Assembly (NCBI GenBank): GCA_029204225.1
Contig: CM055105.1
Coordinates: 51,673,680 to 51,737,679, forward strand
DNA: 64,000 bases
Direction of reading: 5' to 3'
Source: Diphasiastrum complanatum
Taxonomy: Eukaryota > Streptophyta > Lycopodiopsida > Lycopodiales > Lycopodiaceae
The translations under genes and the position numbers were made by a program. The notes below the pieces were generated by a model. That model searched no databases and was not told where the DNA came from. It worked only from the letters and a program-made list of their open reading frames with translations. Positions 9,140 through 20,037 of this stretch are shown in pieces (position 1 is the first letter of the stretch; each line of letters opens with the position of its first letter).

Positions 9140-10540
9140 TCAGCTCCTGTCTTTTTCGCATCTGTGACATGACAAATATTAGTGAATGTGCAATTGTGAA
9201 TGATGACATTTTCTATTATTTTGTTCTATTTTGAAATGGCAATAAACATAAAGTACTTACGAGTCTTCCGTTGATGATAAATCTGAAATATGTTGGTAGA
9301 TTGGTTTGTAATAGCATGAGCTATGTTCTTCCACCTCAACCATAGTCAAATATTCTTCATTGTAGATAATGCTTATCTCCATTCGGTTTGTGTGACCATT
9401 TAGTTCAAAGTCTTGATCCAGTGGTAGCCATGTACCTTCAATTTTCTTGTATCTCTAGTAGCTAAATGTGAGATCGAGCATTTGCTTTTTGATATGATAA
9501 CGATTTGATATGTGATATGATTACTAATACATATGTGATATAATACACATATGTGATATTTGTTTTTGGCCATTCTATGTCATTATTTGTTTTACTATCC
9601 GAGCCTTGATCCATGAGATCTGACAAAGTCTCATCTGATAAATCCTTGCAAACAAATAAAGTTGGTGTCCTACAACCACTAGCACTCGAGAAAAAATCAA
9701 CAGATATATGCAATGAGATAAACCAACTTAGGTGAACAATTTTTGAGCCTGTGCTTATCTTCATAGCATTTCTAATATCAATGAGTAGCTTGCATCTCAA
9801 GGATTCAGAAACAATGCTGTCTGGAGTAGGCCACTCATCACTTTGAAAACTAGGCAATGGAATTGCTTTGAGCTTGCCAAAACCTCCATCTATTTGTGGC
9901 ATATATAAAGATTCATAAAAATAGATACCACAATCTGCAAGTTCCTTTGAACTTCTTCCTCTGTATTGCAGCTTTCCAACATAAGAGTAAATCACGTCTA
10001 ATATTCTTGCAAGTGATTGTGCGAGCTCCCATTCACTTATGCATAATGGATATAAATCTGAAAGAAAAAAACAATGTTGAAACATTTACATCATAATCTG
10101 AAGAGCATCAATAAAGGAAATCACCTATGATTGCTGTAGAGTGCATATGTTTTAATATACTTACAATTACATTTTGGATGATCATGAGGATTGATATCAT
10201 GTACTTTGATTTCTGAATGCATATATACATGTTGCACTAAGACTTCTGATATCAATTGACCTCCCGGGGTAGTCTTAAACTCCAAAATTTTTGCCTTTCA
10301 ATAAGATTTGTAAGTCATTTTTGCTCTTTCTTTTGTCGAAAATTGCCCTTTGATGATGTATGCAGCAATACCCATGAGTTCTTCATATATTTTGTTGGCT
10401 TCCAGTTATCAGCTTCATCTTTCTCATTGTAAAGAATCACTTCTAGATCTGGGTCTCCTTGCCATTGCTATTTTCAAAGCTTGGGCACCAAAAATCTCTT
10501 TGATATGATAGCTAATTTCAATTTTTCGTATCGCATTTAA
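9140..10540 (-). pseudogene. Unrecognised multi-exon gene C, degraded at its 5' end
   Basis: At least four minus-strand coding segments join with splice signals. The first is 10540 to 10165 (frames EKDEADNWKPT, then GIAAYIIKGQFSTKERAK, then LISEVLVQHVYMHSEIKVHD, with shifts and stops between), ending at a GTAAGT donor. The second runs from 10057 (acceptor CTTTCAG) to about 9570, with CISEWELAQSLARILD and a Trp/Pro-rich segment. The third is about 9455 to 9261 (IEGTWLPLDQDFELNG), ending at GTAAGT. The fourth, 9161-9140, ends in TGA. A low-complexity GATATG/CATATG tract at 9480-9560 fills the gap between segments two and three. I do not recognise the family. It is convergent with gene B, 250 bp away. 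Confidence 0.5.
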
Positions 10541-10560
10541 TCTAATGTGAATGCCAACAT

Positions 10561-10815
10561 AGTCACGGTTACTGCGTATACCATATTTTATGTAACTATA
10601 CATACTATATTTCTATAATTGTAACTAGTATAGTTAGAAAATTTCATTATACTTACTAGCATAGTCAAGTAAATTTAACTTGAGGTATTGACGTCGGGCA
10701 GATTAGCACATGTCGGGCAGGAAGAAGAAACCAATGGGATACGTCCATGCTGTCTGGACACAAATTTCAAATTTTTCTATATTGCATTTTTATTTTTTAG
10801 TTAATTTGAACTACA
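10561..10815. other. Non-coding, AT-rich spacer
   Basis: Rich in TATA/CTAGTATAGTTA-type short repeats (about 10590-10680). No coding frame, LTR end or RNA gene was seen. Confidence 0.5.
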
Positions 10816-10846
10816 TTACGTAGATTTCAAATCTATGCATTTTGAT

Positions 10847-11727
10847 TGGGCCCGATGACGGTTGAAACTAAAGGAAAACAATAAAAGTATCTTTACAAAG
10901 GGTCTTTTTGATATTGAGAACTCCTCTAATGTGAAGTAAGAACCTAATCCATACAGTTTCTTTTGAAGCTTGGCATGTTTTGATGTACTATGTCTCTGTC
11001 GAAGAAAGCACAACTGATTTCTGCTTCCTTGAGGTCCACGAAATCGGTCCCCCTGCCAGATAGAAACAGAACTCGGAGGTAGATTTTTTGGTAGAGACTG
11101 TTCCTCCCCAATCTGAGTCGAAGTATCCTCGTAAGACGAGTGGGTTGATAGCATTTCCATCATAACATTAAATGTGATCAAAACTTCCCTAAATATATCT
11201 CATCACTCTCTTTAATGCTTTCCAATGAGAGGACCTAGAATTAGACATGAATTGACTTAATGTGTTAACAGTGTATGCTAAATCTAGGCCTGGTGATGGT
11301 CGAAACTAAAGAAAAAAAATAAAAGTATCTTTACAAAGGGTCTTTTTGATATTGAGAACTCCTCTAACGTGAAGTAAGAACCTAATCCATACAGCTTCTT
11401 TTGAAGCTTGGCATGTTTTGATGTACTATGTCTCTGTCGAAGAAAGCACAACTGATTTTTGCTTCCTTGAGTTCCACGAAATCGGTCCCCTTGCCAGATA
11501 GAAACAGAACTCGAAGGTAGATTTTTTGGTAGAGACTGTTCCTCCCCAATCTGAGTCGGAGTATCCTCGCAAGACGAGTGGGTTGATAGCATTTCCATCA
11601 TAACATAAAATGTGATCTAAACTTCCTTAAATATATCTCATCACTCTCTTTAATGCTTTCCAATGAGAGGACCTAGGATTAGACATGAATTGACTTAATG
11701 TGTTAACAATGTATGCTAAATTTGGTC
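10847..11727 (-). repeat. Tandem duplication, about 441 bp unit, at the 3' side of copia B
   Basis: Positions 10847-11289 and 11290-11727 are near copies. Each holds the minus-strand frame MEMLSTHSS...QIGEEQSLPKNLP..SVSIWQGDRF and the RT tail sequence (11186-11289 matches 11627-11725). Some differences (PPSS/PSSS, SYEDTS/SCEDTP) show the duplication is not brand new. Confidence 0.85.
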
Positions 11728-12535
11728 TAGTACACAACATTGCATACATCAAAGATCCTATTAGTGAATGATAAGGGTACTTCGCTATGTCGAGTACTTC
11801 ACTATCAGAATCAGCACAAGTAGGTTTAGTCAATACTATACTTGGATCCATCGGAGTATCAATTAGTTTGCAATCGGACATATGAAATTTTTCTAAAATG
11901 CCTTTTAGATATGTCTGCTGGCTAAGATAGATCTTCTTTTGAAGTCTATTTCTAGTAATGTGAATTCCTAACAAAGAATGGACAACTCCTAAATTAGTCA
12001 TGTCAAATTCCTTTGACAGATCACTCTTAGTAGTGTGCAGAAGAGAAGTGTCGTTAGACAAAATAAATGCATCATCTATCTAAAGAGCTATGTGAACTGA
12101 ATTGGTGCCTCTATGCTTTGAATAAACATTATAGTCAACTGAATTATTTGCAAATCCCAATTGAATGAGATAAGAGTTGATTCTATCAAACCATGCTCTT
12201 GAAGCCTCTTTCAGACCATAGATTGCTTTGTGCAGTTTGCATACTTTGTGCTCTTGGCCTTTGACTTCAAATCCTTCTAGTTGGAAGGTATACAGCTCCT
12301 CTTTGACATTGTCGTTGAGAAATGTTGTCTTGACATCCGTTTGGAACATTTCGAGGTCTTTTGCGGCTGCTAACGCAATCAGGGTGCTGATTGACTGCAT
12401 CTTGACGACAGGACTAAAAATTTCTTGATAATCCATTCCTTGGACTTGAGCGAATCCTTTAGCCACCAACCGTGCTTGATGTTGGTTGATTCTGACGAAT
12501 CCCCAAGATACTCGGCCAGAGCTACCCAAAAACAC
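11627..12535 (-). pseudogene. copia B reverse transcriptase, C-terminal two thirds
   Basis: The first frame has ARLVAKGFAQVQGMDYQE, then TDVKTTFLND and KLHKAIYGLKEASRAWF, all standard copia RT blocks. The catalytic YVDD site is hit: a TAG at about 12079 stands where the Tyr-Val part should be, followed by IDDAFIL in the same frame. The frame goes on through GVVHSLLGIHITRN and TRPNLAYIVNTLSQFM to HWKALKRVMRYI and then breaks at the duplicated segment. RNase H is missing or hidden in the duplication. Confidence 0.88.
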
Positions 12536-12539
12536 CTCT

Positions 12540-13620
12540 CACCTTAGACCGAGCAGGTCTCTGAGAAGACGAGACGAATGAAGACTGAGAGCCAAGGAAT
12601 ATCAGTAGTAATGACAAGCAAGAACTGTGTGAGCCTCATGGTGAATCTTGAAAGATGGAATGACCATGTAGGAACTAGTATTTCTAGGCAAAGTAATAAA
12701 TGCAAGTAGACCCCTCTTAAAGAAAGTAGAGTGAGCCACCTTTTGATGGTGACCTCTAGTGGAGAGCATTATTCCACTTGTAATTTGTGAAATGTGAAAA
12801 TTTCACTAGGATGCCACCTAAGGAGCTCTCTTGCTTATTTAAGAGACTCCCTCTTTATGAAGAGGAGCTTTTTGTGTATTGTATCAACTCCATGCTGAAT
12901 GAGAAGAGCCTCAACAAGTTATATGCATCCATTGAGCTCCTTGATCATGTTTGTTTCTTGAGTGAATGCATTCATGATCTTGTCCTTCCCTCCTTTGTGT
13001 GTGGTTGTGGATTGTAGAGTGGATTAGTTTTTCTGCTTTCCTATGTGTGGATTAGTTTTCATTTCTTGTTTGTGGATTAATGTAGGAATCAGCATTCAAG
13101 TAAACTAAATAGGCTAGAAATGTGGTATAAATCTTGCATATCCTCCAACATTCTAGTTCTTGATGTTTCTGGGATGTCCAAGAATCAAAAGACTGGTTGG
13201 TTTCTTGATTCTTGGACCTCTAAAATGCTGTAGATTAATTTCTTGTTTCAGCTTTGTGGATTAATGCAGGTGTAGCTTAGTTTTAGAATGTGTAGGATCT
13301 TATTTCAGTTCGTTTCAAAGTAGGTAGCTGTAGAAACTGTTGAATGTATATCTGGGCTGCATGCTGATCTGCAAATGAATGTTTGTGGCTTGCATCTCTA
13401 TTTGAATGTAAGTGCTTTTAAGAGAGAACGACTCTGAGTTGTCCTCTGATAGGCAAGAAAAAATACTACAACATTAATCTGTTCCTTTTGCCTGATTTTG
13501 GGCTTTAATAAAAAAAATAATGTAAGCAAGAGCCCATTGTCTCTGCTGACAGGTAGAAGAAGAAGTAAGCAAAAGAATCCTAGTAAACAGATCCTCCCAA
13601 GCAGAGGATTTGTCAACACT
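12540..13620. mobile_element. Insertion of about 1.1 kb inside the copia B RT
   Basis: The RT N-terminus (QEAMEIEYNSLLTNQTW...WIFKKK, about 13770-13620) and the next RT block (ARLVAKGFAQ, 12480) should be about 15 residues apart but are separated by about 1.1 kb. The inserted sequence has no RT-like frame. Its longest plus-strand ORF (12787-13017) resembles nothing I know. No clear terminal inverted repeats or target duplication were found, so the element type is unknown and the edges are approximate. Confidence 0.6.
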
Positions 13621-13800
13621 TTCCATTTTGTAATGGACAAAGTTGATCTTCTTCTTGAAGATCCACTTATTGTCAATAACTCTCTTGTGAGTGAGGAAGT
13701 CGACCAATGTCCAGGTCTGATTTGTCAAAAGTGAGTTGTACTCAATTTCCATAGCTTCTTGCCACTTCACAGCATCCTTGGAGTTAATTGCTTTGGCTAG
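13474..13800 (-). pseudogene. copia B reverse transcriptase, N-terminal segment
   Basis: The frame KWQEAMEIEYNSLLTNQTWTLVD...KWIFKKK matches the start of copia RT, where the template-binding region begins. It is cut from the rest of RT by the 12540-13620 insertion. The codons after KKINFVHYKMES no longer match RT and probably read into inserted or decayed sequence. Confidence 0.8.
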
Positions 13801-14352
13801 GCTCTCTGGTTCTTCTGATAAAGTCCAGAATGATTGAGGTGTATACCTCTCAGGAACTGTCCGAGTCCGTGAGGATCTACGGACGTTTGGTTGACCAGGA
13901 TGCGATGATGATTCTTCTTGAATTTATCTAGATCTATTCGAGCTAGCTTGGTCTAGTCCGATGACAGGAAACTGTCGGTTGCTCGGCTTCTGTAGCTGTA
14001 GCTGCAGATTTTGGAAGAAACATTATCATTGGAAGATTCCATGCTACGTAAAATAGGATGAAATGATATAACATCGTTTATCGATGGTTGTTTGAAATCA
14101 TAGTATGTATGTTCTTGAAATATTACATTACTAGAGACAAATACTACATTGGTGGATGGATTATAAGCTTTATAAGCTTTATGTTCATCAGGATAGCCAA
14201 TGAAAATACATTTAATTGTCCTATGATCCAGTTTCTTCCTGAGTTATTTAGGAATGTGAACAAAATATATAACCAAAGCTAACACTAGGCTTGTGCCCAT
14301 GCCAGACTTCATAAGAAGTTCTGTTGTTGATGGCTTTGGTGCTAGCTTTGTT

Positions 14353-14968
14353 CTACACGTAACAGGCTATGGTAGTGGCTTTTGCCCAGAACTTCGTAGG
14401 TAGGTGTGCTTGATGTAGCATGGATCTGGTTGAGTTGAGAAGAGTTTGATTCTTCCTTTCTGCAATCTTGTTTTCAGTGCTGAGGTGAATAGGAAGTAGT
14501 GAACTATCTTCTAATGCCATGTTCAGCCATGTAGTCGGACATCTCATTAGAGAGGTATTCGCCGCCATGATCAGTTTGGCATGCCTTCACTTTTGTAGAC
14601 GTTTGTGTCTCAGCCATGGCCTTGAATCTCTTGAAGCATTCAAAGGCTTCAGATTTGTGCTTAATGAACATGACTATAGACCATCTAGAACATTCATCTA
14701 TGAAAGTGATAAAATAGATTGCATATCCTAAGGACGGAGTTGGCATTGGACCACAGAGATCACTATGTACAAGATCCAATACATGCTTTATTTTGATGGA
14801 ATGTGATTTGGAAAACTTGCTTCTAGAGTGTTTGCCATAGATGCATGATTCACAAAAGAAAAATTTCCTATCTAATGAAGAAGAGAAATACAATCCATCA
14901 ACTAAGTTATTGCAATGCATATAGGAAAGTGATCTTGTATGCACGTGTCCAAATCGACTATGCCACAA
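14353..14968 (-). pseudogene. copia B integrase
   Basis: The segment starts at the pre-integrase motif (MWHSRFGHVHTRSL), then the zinc-binding Cys pair (CESCIYGKHSRSKF), the first catalytic Asp (HSDLCGPM) and the second (CQTDHGGEYLSNE), with the third catalytic Glu expected in the overlapping frame at 14353-14568 (AERKNQTLLN). A frame change near 14510 between the two ORFs breaks the enzyme. Integrase inserts the cDNA into host DNA in the nucleus. Confidence 0.88.
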
Positions 14969-15163
14969 AATAGCATAATTGTTTACATTTTCATTAGAGA
15001 TACTGGCTAATGCAACGAAATTAGAGAGTACGTAAATATTTCTAACTCTAGTGCATGTAGTCAGAGTAGTATCTTTCTCGAATATTGTACACTGCTCAGA
15101 TGAGAAAGTAACAATGTGGCCCTCATTAGTTATCTTATGGACTGATAAAAAGTTCTTTGATAG

Positions 15164-15924
15164 CTAAGGAACGTGAAGGACGTTGGGAACACAAATAGAA
15201 AGATTGTTGTTGAATGTGATCTTCACCGTTCCTTTGCCTTCCACACATATGGTGCTTGAATCTCCGAGAATTGATCTCTGTTGTAAGCTGCATACTCGGT
15301 ATACCATTCTTTGCGAGAGGTCATGTGTTGGGTAGCGTCGTTGTCCAGGTACCAACTATCACATTCTTCGTTGTTGTTGTTGTAAGCCATTAACAAATGT
15401 GTATCTTGCTCCTTGAGTTCCACCGTGTTGGAGGAGTCTAGCTGCTATTGTTGTTGTTTCTTCGCCTCGTTGTAGATCCAGATACAATACTCATTGATGT
15501 CATGAGATTTGAAGCTATTGATGTAAGAAGTGAAGGCAGTAGAATCAAACATGCTAAGAGTAAAGAACTTCCTTTTAAGATGTAATCTAGTGCTTAAATA
15601 ATGAGTCTCATAGAGATTTGATAATAAATCTAATGCATCCTTAGAGGTTTTGCATGTGGTAATGTGGGATATTTGGGAGTCGGCCAGATTGAGTGTGATA
15701 CATGCTAAGGCCTTCTGATCTTTGATTTTCCATGCCTTTGCTTGATCACCATCTTTTGGTTTCAGGTCAGCACCTTCTACTACATCCCAAAGATCTCTAT
15801 CTATCAACTTCCAGATGTAGAAGCTAGAACCATTAAACTTGTCAAGGATTCTAGTTTCGCTAGATGATGAAGACGAAGAGCTATCTATATGAGACATACT
15901 AACAGTAATACAAATAGAACACAC
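15164..15924 (-). pseudogene. copia B gag and protease
   Basis: Gag starts at about 15898 (MSHIDSSSSSSS, after an upstream in-frame ATG at 15924) with RILDKFNGSSFYIWK and runs 150 codons to a stop at 15445. No CCHC knuckle is present in this frame; it is cut short where the knuckle should follow. The protease lies at 15423-15223 with WYLDNDATQHM: the active site reads DND where DSG or DTG is usual, so it is inactive as written. Confidence 0.82.
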
Positions 15925-15948
15925 TTAATCTCTCGGTTTATATGAGCT

Positions 15949-15962
15949 ATACTCTGATACCA
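15949..15962 (-). other. tRNA-Met primer-binding site of copia B
   Basis: The minus strand reads TGGTATCAGAGTAT, an intact core for initiator-Met tRNA. It lies just inside the presumed LTR end at 15967 (CCATCA, then a short GAT spacer). Confidence 0.75.
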
Positions 15963-15966
15963 ATCT

Positions 15967-17574
15967 GATGGGGCAAGGGAGATAGAAAAACACGAATGGG
16001 GAAGAGAGCAGGGATATTGCGGAACAGTTCTCCCATTACATTCAGTTGTTAGATGCAAAAATAGTCTAATAAAAAGCTCAAGCTAAATATAATCACAGTT
16101 TTAAGTGTTCTAATTTCTCAACAGGATCTTAAAAATTAATTCATACTCACAAAAACAAGAGTACAGTCCACCTGAGAGACTAGAAATGGTTTGTGTGTGT
16201 GTGTGTGTGTGTGTGTGGTGTTACTGAAAATCGGATTCAATATGAAGTTTAGTTCTGAAATTGATTGAAATAGTAGTGTAATAGCGCAAGTTCCTTAGAC
16301 GTCAAAGACAACCATCGTTTGATCAGAAGCGAAGGAGTCATAGCCATTCGTGTTTTGATCAGAGTGAGTAAACAAGTGCGATCAAACAATGATAAAGTGC
16401 ATTCAATCACAACAAGCATTCATCTACGTTATACACAGATAGAAAAGCATGCTGCTGCTATATTACACTAAAGCACAATAAAATAGCAATTACAACCAAA
16501 ATGACGGTGTAATTGGGAGGCTCAAATAATATGTCTCATGGACGGAGCCTCTCAAGTAATCTATGCTAGGATGATCTGTTTATAGATTGCATTCATGTAT
16601 TAACTACATTAAATGTTTGTCACCTAATTAGGTAAGCCCTTGTACTTGGAAGTATATGGCTTTTGTGACAATTGTACATAGTGTATACTGTCAACCCGTA
16701 GGGAATGTTGACATGGACAAGGACGTCGCGAATTCTCTCACTTCGCATTTTACGTGAAGTGGTTTTCTCTCACTTTGCAAATTTCTGGAAGTGACTGGGA
16801 ACGTTCCTCATTCAAAATAGACGACCTTCGGCATTTTCTCTCTCTTCGGGATTTTGCGAAAAAACCGAAGGTGCTCTTAGAAAGGCGAAGTGCCCTCAAA
16901 AACACGAAGATGTCTTTAAAACAGTTTAACTCATGAAAATAGATGACCTTCGGGAATTTTCTCTCTCTTCACATTTTTTGAGAAAATGTGAAAAAGCCGA
17001 AACAGTTAAACCTTTGAACTGCACAAGTTAAACTTTTGAGTTACACAAGTGTCGCATTTCAGAGAAATGCGAAAAAGCTGAAACTGTTGAAAACATAATT
17101 CATTTTTGTAGACTGTCACGACACTTAGTATTTTTGCAGACTATTGCAAAAGTAATGTATTTTTGCAAACTTGTTTTGAATGTTAATTTTGTGGAAGCCT
17201 TTGAAGATGGCCAAGTCTTCAATTCCATTCATCCATGCGGAAGAAAGCTTCAAAGTTTCAACTTTTATCTGAAACTCTAAATTTTGTGCATTTACCATTC
17301 ACTTCCAATATATTAACCACTTCCACACTGTTGGTAGTTTTTTTATAGTCGGTTGCCAGATTAATACCACTTTTTCCATCCTACTTTACCTTTATTTTAA
17401 TCCGACTGACTTTATCTCTTTTTACATCCTACCTTACCTTTTTATCTAACTTACTTTTTTTACATCTGACAGAGATTATACAACTACATACGACACTATT
17501 TTTTGCATTTGCATCCGAGACTTTTTTTATCATCTAACCACCTGCATCTATTTCTGAATTCAACAGAGTCACAT
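15967..17574 (-). repeat. LTR and LTR-like sequence upstream of copia B, right end not defined
   Basis: The low end (TGATGGGGC on the plus strand) fits a minus-strand LTR end next to the primer-binding site. The other end is not clear. The region contains a (TG)n tract at 16192-16217 and, at 16740-17100, repeated short hairpins such as CCTTCGG...CCGAAGG and CGCATTTC...GAAATGCG. The same kind of GCATTTTTCGCCTGTCA block occurs in the 1177-bp LTR of copia D and at 18500. No coding frame is supported. Confidence 0.45.
16192..16217. repeat. (TG)n microsatellite
   Basis: Thirteen uninterrupted TG units inside the LTR-like region. Confidence 0.9.
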
Positions 17575-18469
17575 CCGAAACTTGATATGCAATCTTGTAG
17601 CCACCACTTAGGCTTTTCCAATTCTCTAAAAATTGGCCAAGTCCAACATGTAATGTGTGAAATTGGAATTGATCAAGTACATAAACCTAATTTGAGTTTT
17701 GATCTACAAAAGATCCAATCTACATATGCAAGAAACTCGATTTTGGTGTAGAATCCAATCTAGCATGCTCTAGCATTGATATCTCCCCAAATAGATGTGA
17801 TTGCTTCCTTCATAACCTGAAACCCAAGCTCTGATACCATGTGAAGAATTTCAGATCAATTAAGATCCAAATCCATAAAATGATCTTGGGTTTAGAAAGA
17901 CAACAAATCGTCAATCTTGCCAATGTAGAAAAACCAACATCTACACTATGAATGAGATGCAAAATCTAATAGATCTTGATCAAACATCAATCAAAACATG
18001 AATTGAAGTTTTTGTCCATACAAAAACAATAAGCTACTGTATTTCATATGTGTGGATCTGAAAATAGCATTTAATGAGCATTCTACACACAAAATTGCAA
18101 GATATCACAAATGTAGTGCACCAATGGATAGTAGAACCCAAGAGAACCATGTATAAGCATGAATGAGATAAGAGAGAGAATATGTCTTCTTTACCCATGA
18201 GTTACATCCTTTTATAACAGGTCCAAACCTAAATTCAAACTTTGGTTTCCCTCCATAATGAAAATCTACTATTTTTAGATTTAATGTATCTACTACTCAA
18301 ATTTCTATAGTTTTCCACACTTTTCAAAAGTGTTTATTCAAAAGCTTTTAGACTAATCTAACTTTGAAAAGTCAAACTCTAAGTCTAATATGAAAATTGG
18401 CCTCAATTGTGTATTTGGCAATTTATGAAACTATGACCAATCTTGACTAAACTAGTTGAAAACTTCACA
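17575..18469 (-). mobile_element. Truncated copia A-family copy (A2): LTR and leader only
   Basis: The LTR is 17840-18469 (630 bp; minus strand TGTGAAGTTTTC...AATTCTTCACA). A perfect primer-binding site is at 17828-17839. The leader 17575-17827 matches the A1 leader (for example the block around ACTTAGGC and the TAGAATCCAATCTAGCATGC block), then homology ends abruptly at about 17575. No gag remains. Confidence 0.88.
17828..17839 (-). other. tRNA-Met primer-binding site of A2
   Basis: The minus strand reads TGGTATCAGAGC, directly after the LTR. Confidence 0.88.
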
Positions 18470-19243
18470 ATAGATATACAACTAAGTTATTTGAAAAATG
18501 CAGTGTCACCTTTTTCGCATTTTTTGCCTGTCAAGAATCTCGTGTAAAATCACAGTGTCTCATTTTTCATGTAAAAAATAGCCTATTTTGGCAAATCTAG
18601 CCATGTAGAACTTTGTAGATATTGTGTATAATTGGGTTCCACACACGGAAGGCTAAGATGCCACATGGCAACATACTCCTAATGTAGGTTAGGTCAAGTC
18701 AAGAGAGTTGGTCTATTTGGTGACTTTATAGGGCCTACACCTAAGTTTAAGGTGAAAATTTGACCAACTAGCTACCTACCAAGCATAACTCTAGGATCTA
18801 GGCTAGGGTTTTATTTTAGGGCAAGAAGAGTGAGTTAAATTCCTTATTACATGCTGGAAATCCACCTAACTTCAAGAAGGAAGTCGAATTTACTATGTAT
18901 TCCAAGCTCCCATAGTGAGACGATGGAATATTTTTGGAGCTCATTGGCAATCTCAAGCTAGTTCACTATGTACATTGAGTTTTTGTGATCCAAATGAAAC
19001 CAAATCCATTTCTACTTGTTTCTCAGCTTAAAGGCCATACTACAGCCTATAGTACACACATGTGGGCTTGTATCTCAATGTTGATCAATGCTTTTGATTG
19101 TTAATGCTTGTTATTTGTCAAATTGCCAATCGAGATCAACTTTTTTGTGTCTAGTTTTTTGATAGATTGTTAAGCAAGCATCCAATCACTCTTGTGGATC
19201 TTTTGTAGATCCATTTATGGCCCTAAAGTACAGTACTTTCACA
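18470..19243 (+). repeat. LTR-like sequence ending at the copia C primer-binding site
   Basis: The right end is precise: ...TACTTTCACA at 19243, followed by a primer-binding site. The left end is unclear. The first 100 bases (18490-18570) match part of the copia D LTR (about 26270-26350), so this stretch is probably a mosaic of two LTRs. Confidence 0.6.
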
Positions 19244-19256
19244 TGGTATCAGAGCC
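19244..19256 (+). other. tRNA-Met primer-binding site of copia C
   Basis: The plus strand reads TGGTATCAGAGCC, the canonical plant sequence. Confidence 0.92.
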
Positions 19257-20037
19257 AAGTACAAGAGCATAAGCCATTGATCTAATGCAAATCCATTTTT
19301 AGCAAGTTTTGTTGCTAAAAACTAGTATTGAGAGGGCAAGCTAGAATCTTGATTTTGGTGAGGAGGTTTGATCCCAAACTTGGTAGGAGTACAAATACGT
19401 ACTGTTCATATGTGTGGGCACCTCTGAATCTGCATTTAATGCATGGTATTCTTTTGATCCAAAGAAATTCAATTTGTTTTCTTTTGATGTAATTTTTGGT
19501 GGAAATCTTAGGATAAGCTACCAAAATTGAGTGCCATTGATTAGATTTGACATATGGTCATGAGATCTAATTAACCTAGGCTGAAATCAGGTCCTCTAAA
19601 CTTGTTTTACAGGTCTTGAAAGTACATCAAAAAGTGTGAGTGATATTTAGTCATGTTATTGTCCAAAAATAGCCAAAATTGGCAAGATTTGATTGTAAGT
19701 AGATCTCATATCATCTTATCTTCATTCCAACTTTGTGAGGGAGTGCTAGAACTGAAATTATAAGTCCATTTGTTGGATTATAAATCTAATTTGAGTGAAA
19801 TACTACAAGAGAGAGACCTTAGTGAGTTTCTAGAGACAATCGAATCCATTTCTTGGCAAGATTTGTTTGAAACTTCATATTATCTTCATTCCAGCTTTTG
19901 AGGGAGTGATAGAACTGTGATTATAAGTCCATTTGTTGGATTAGAAATCAAATTTGAGTGAAACACTACAAGTGTGAGACCTTTGTGAGTTTCAAGTCAA
20001 TCAAATCTATTTCTTGTTTGTAGAAGTCACTAGTAAG

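Larger units (their letters stand above)
10816..15966 (-). mobile_element. Ty1/copia retrotransposon B, decayed
   Basis: Minus-strand order: primer-binding site (15949-15962), gag (15924-15445), protease (15423 down), integrase (14968-14353), linker, RT first part (about 13800-13620), a foreign insertion (about 12540-13620), RT remainder (12535-11627) and a tandemly duplicated 3' part (10847-11727). Gag and RT differ from the A, E1 and E2 families, so this is a separate copia lineage. Stops, shifts and the insertion make it non-functional. A 3' LTR was not recognised at the low end. Confidence 0.85.
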
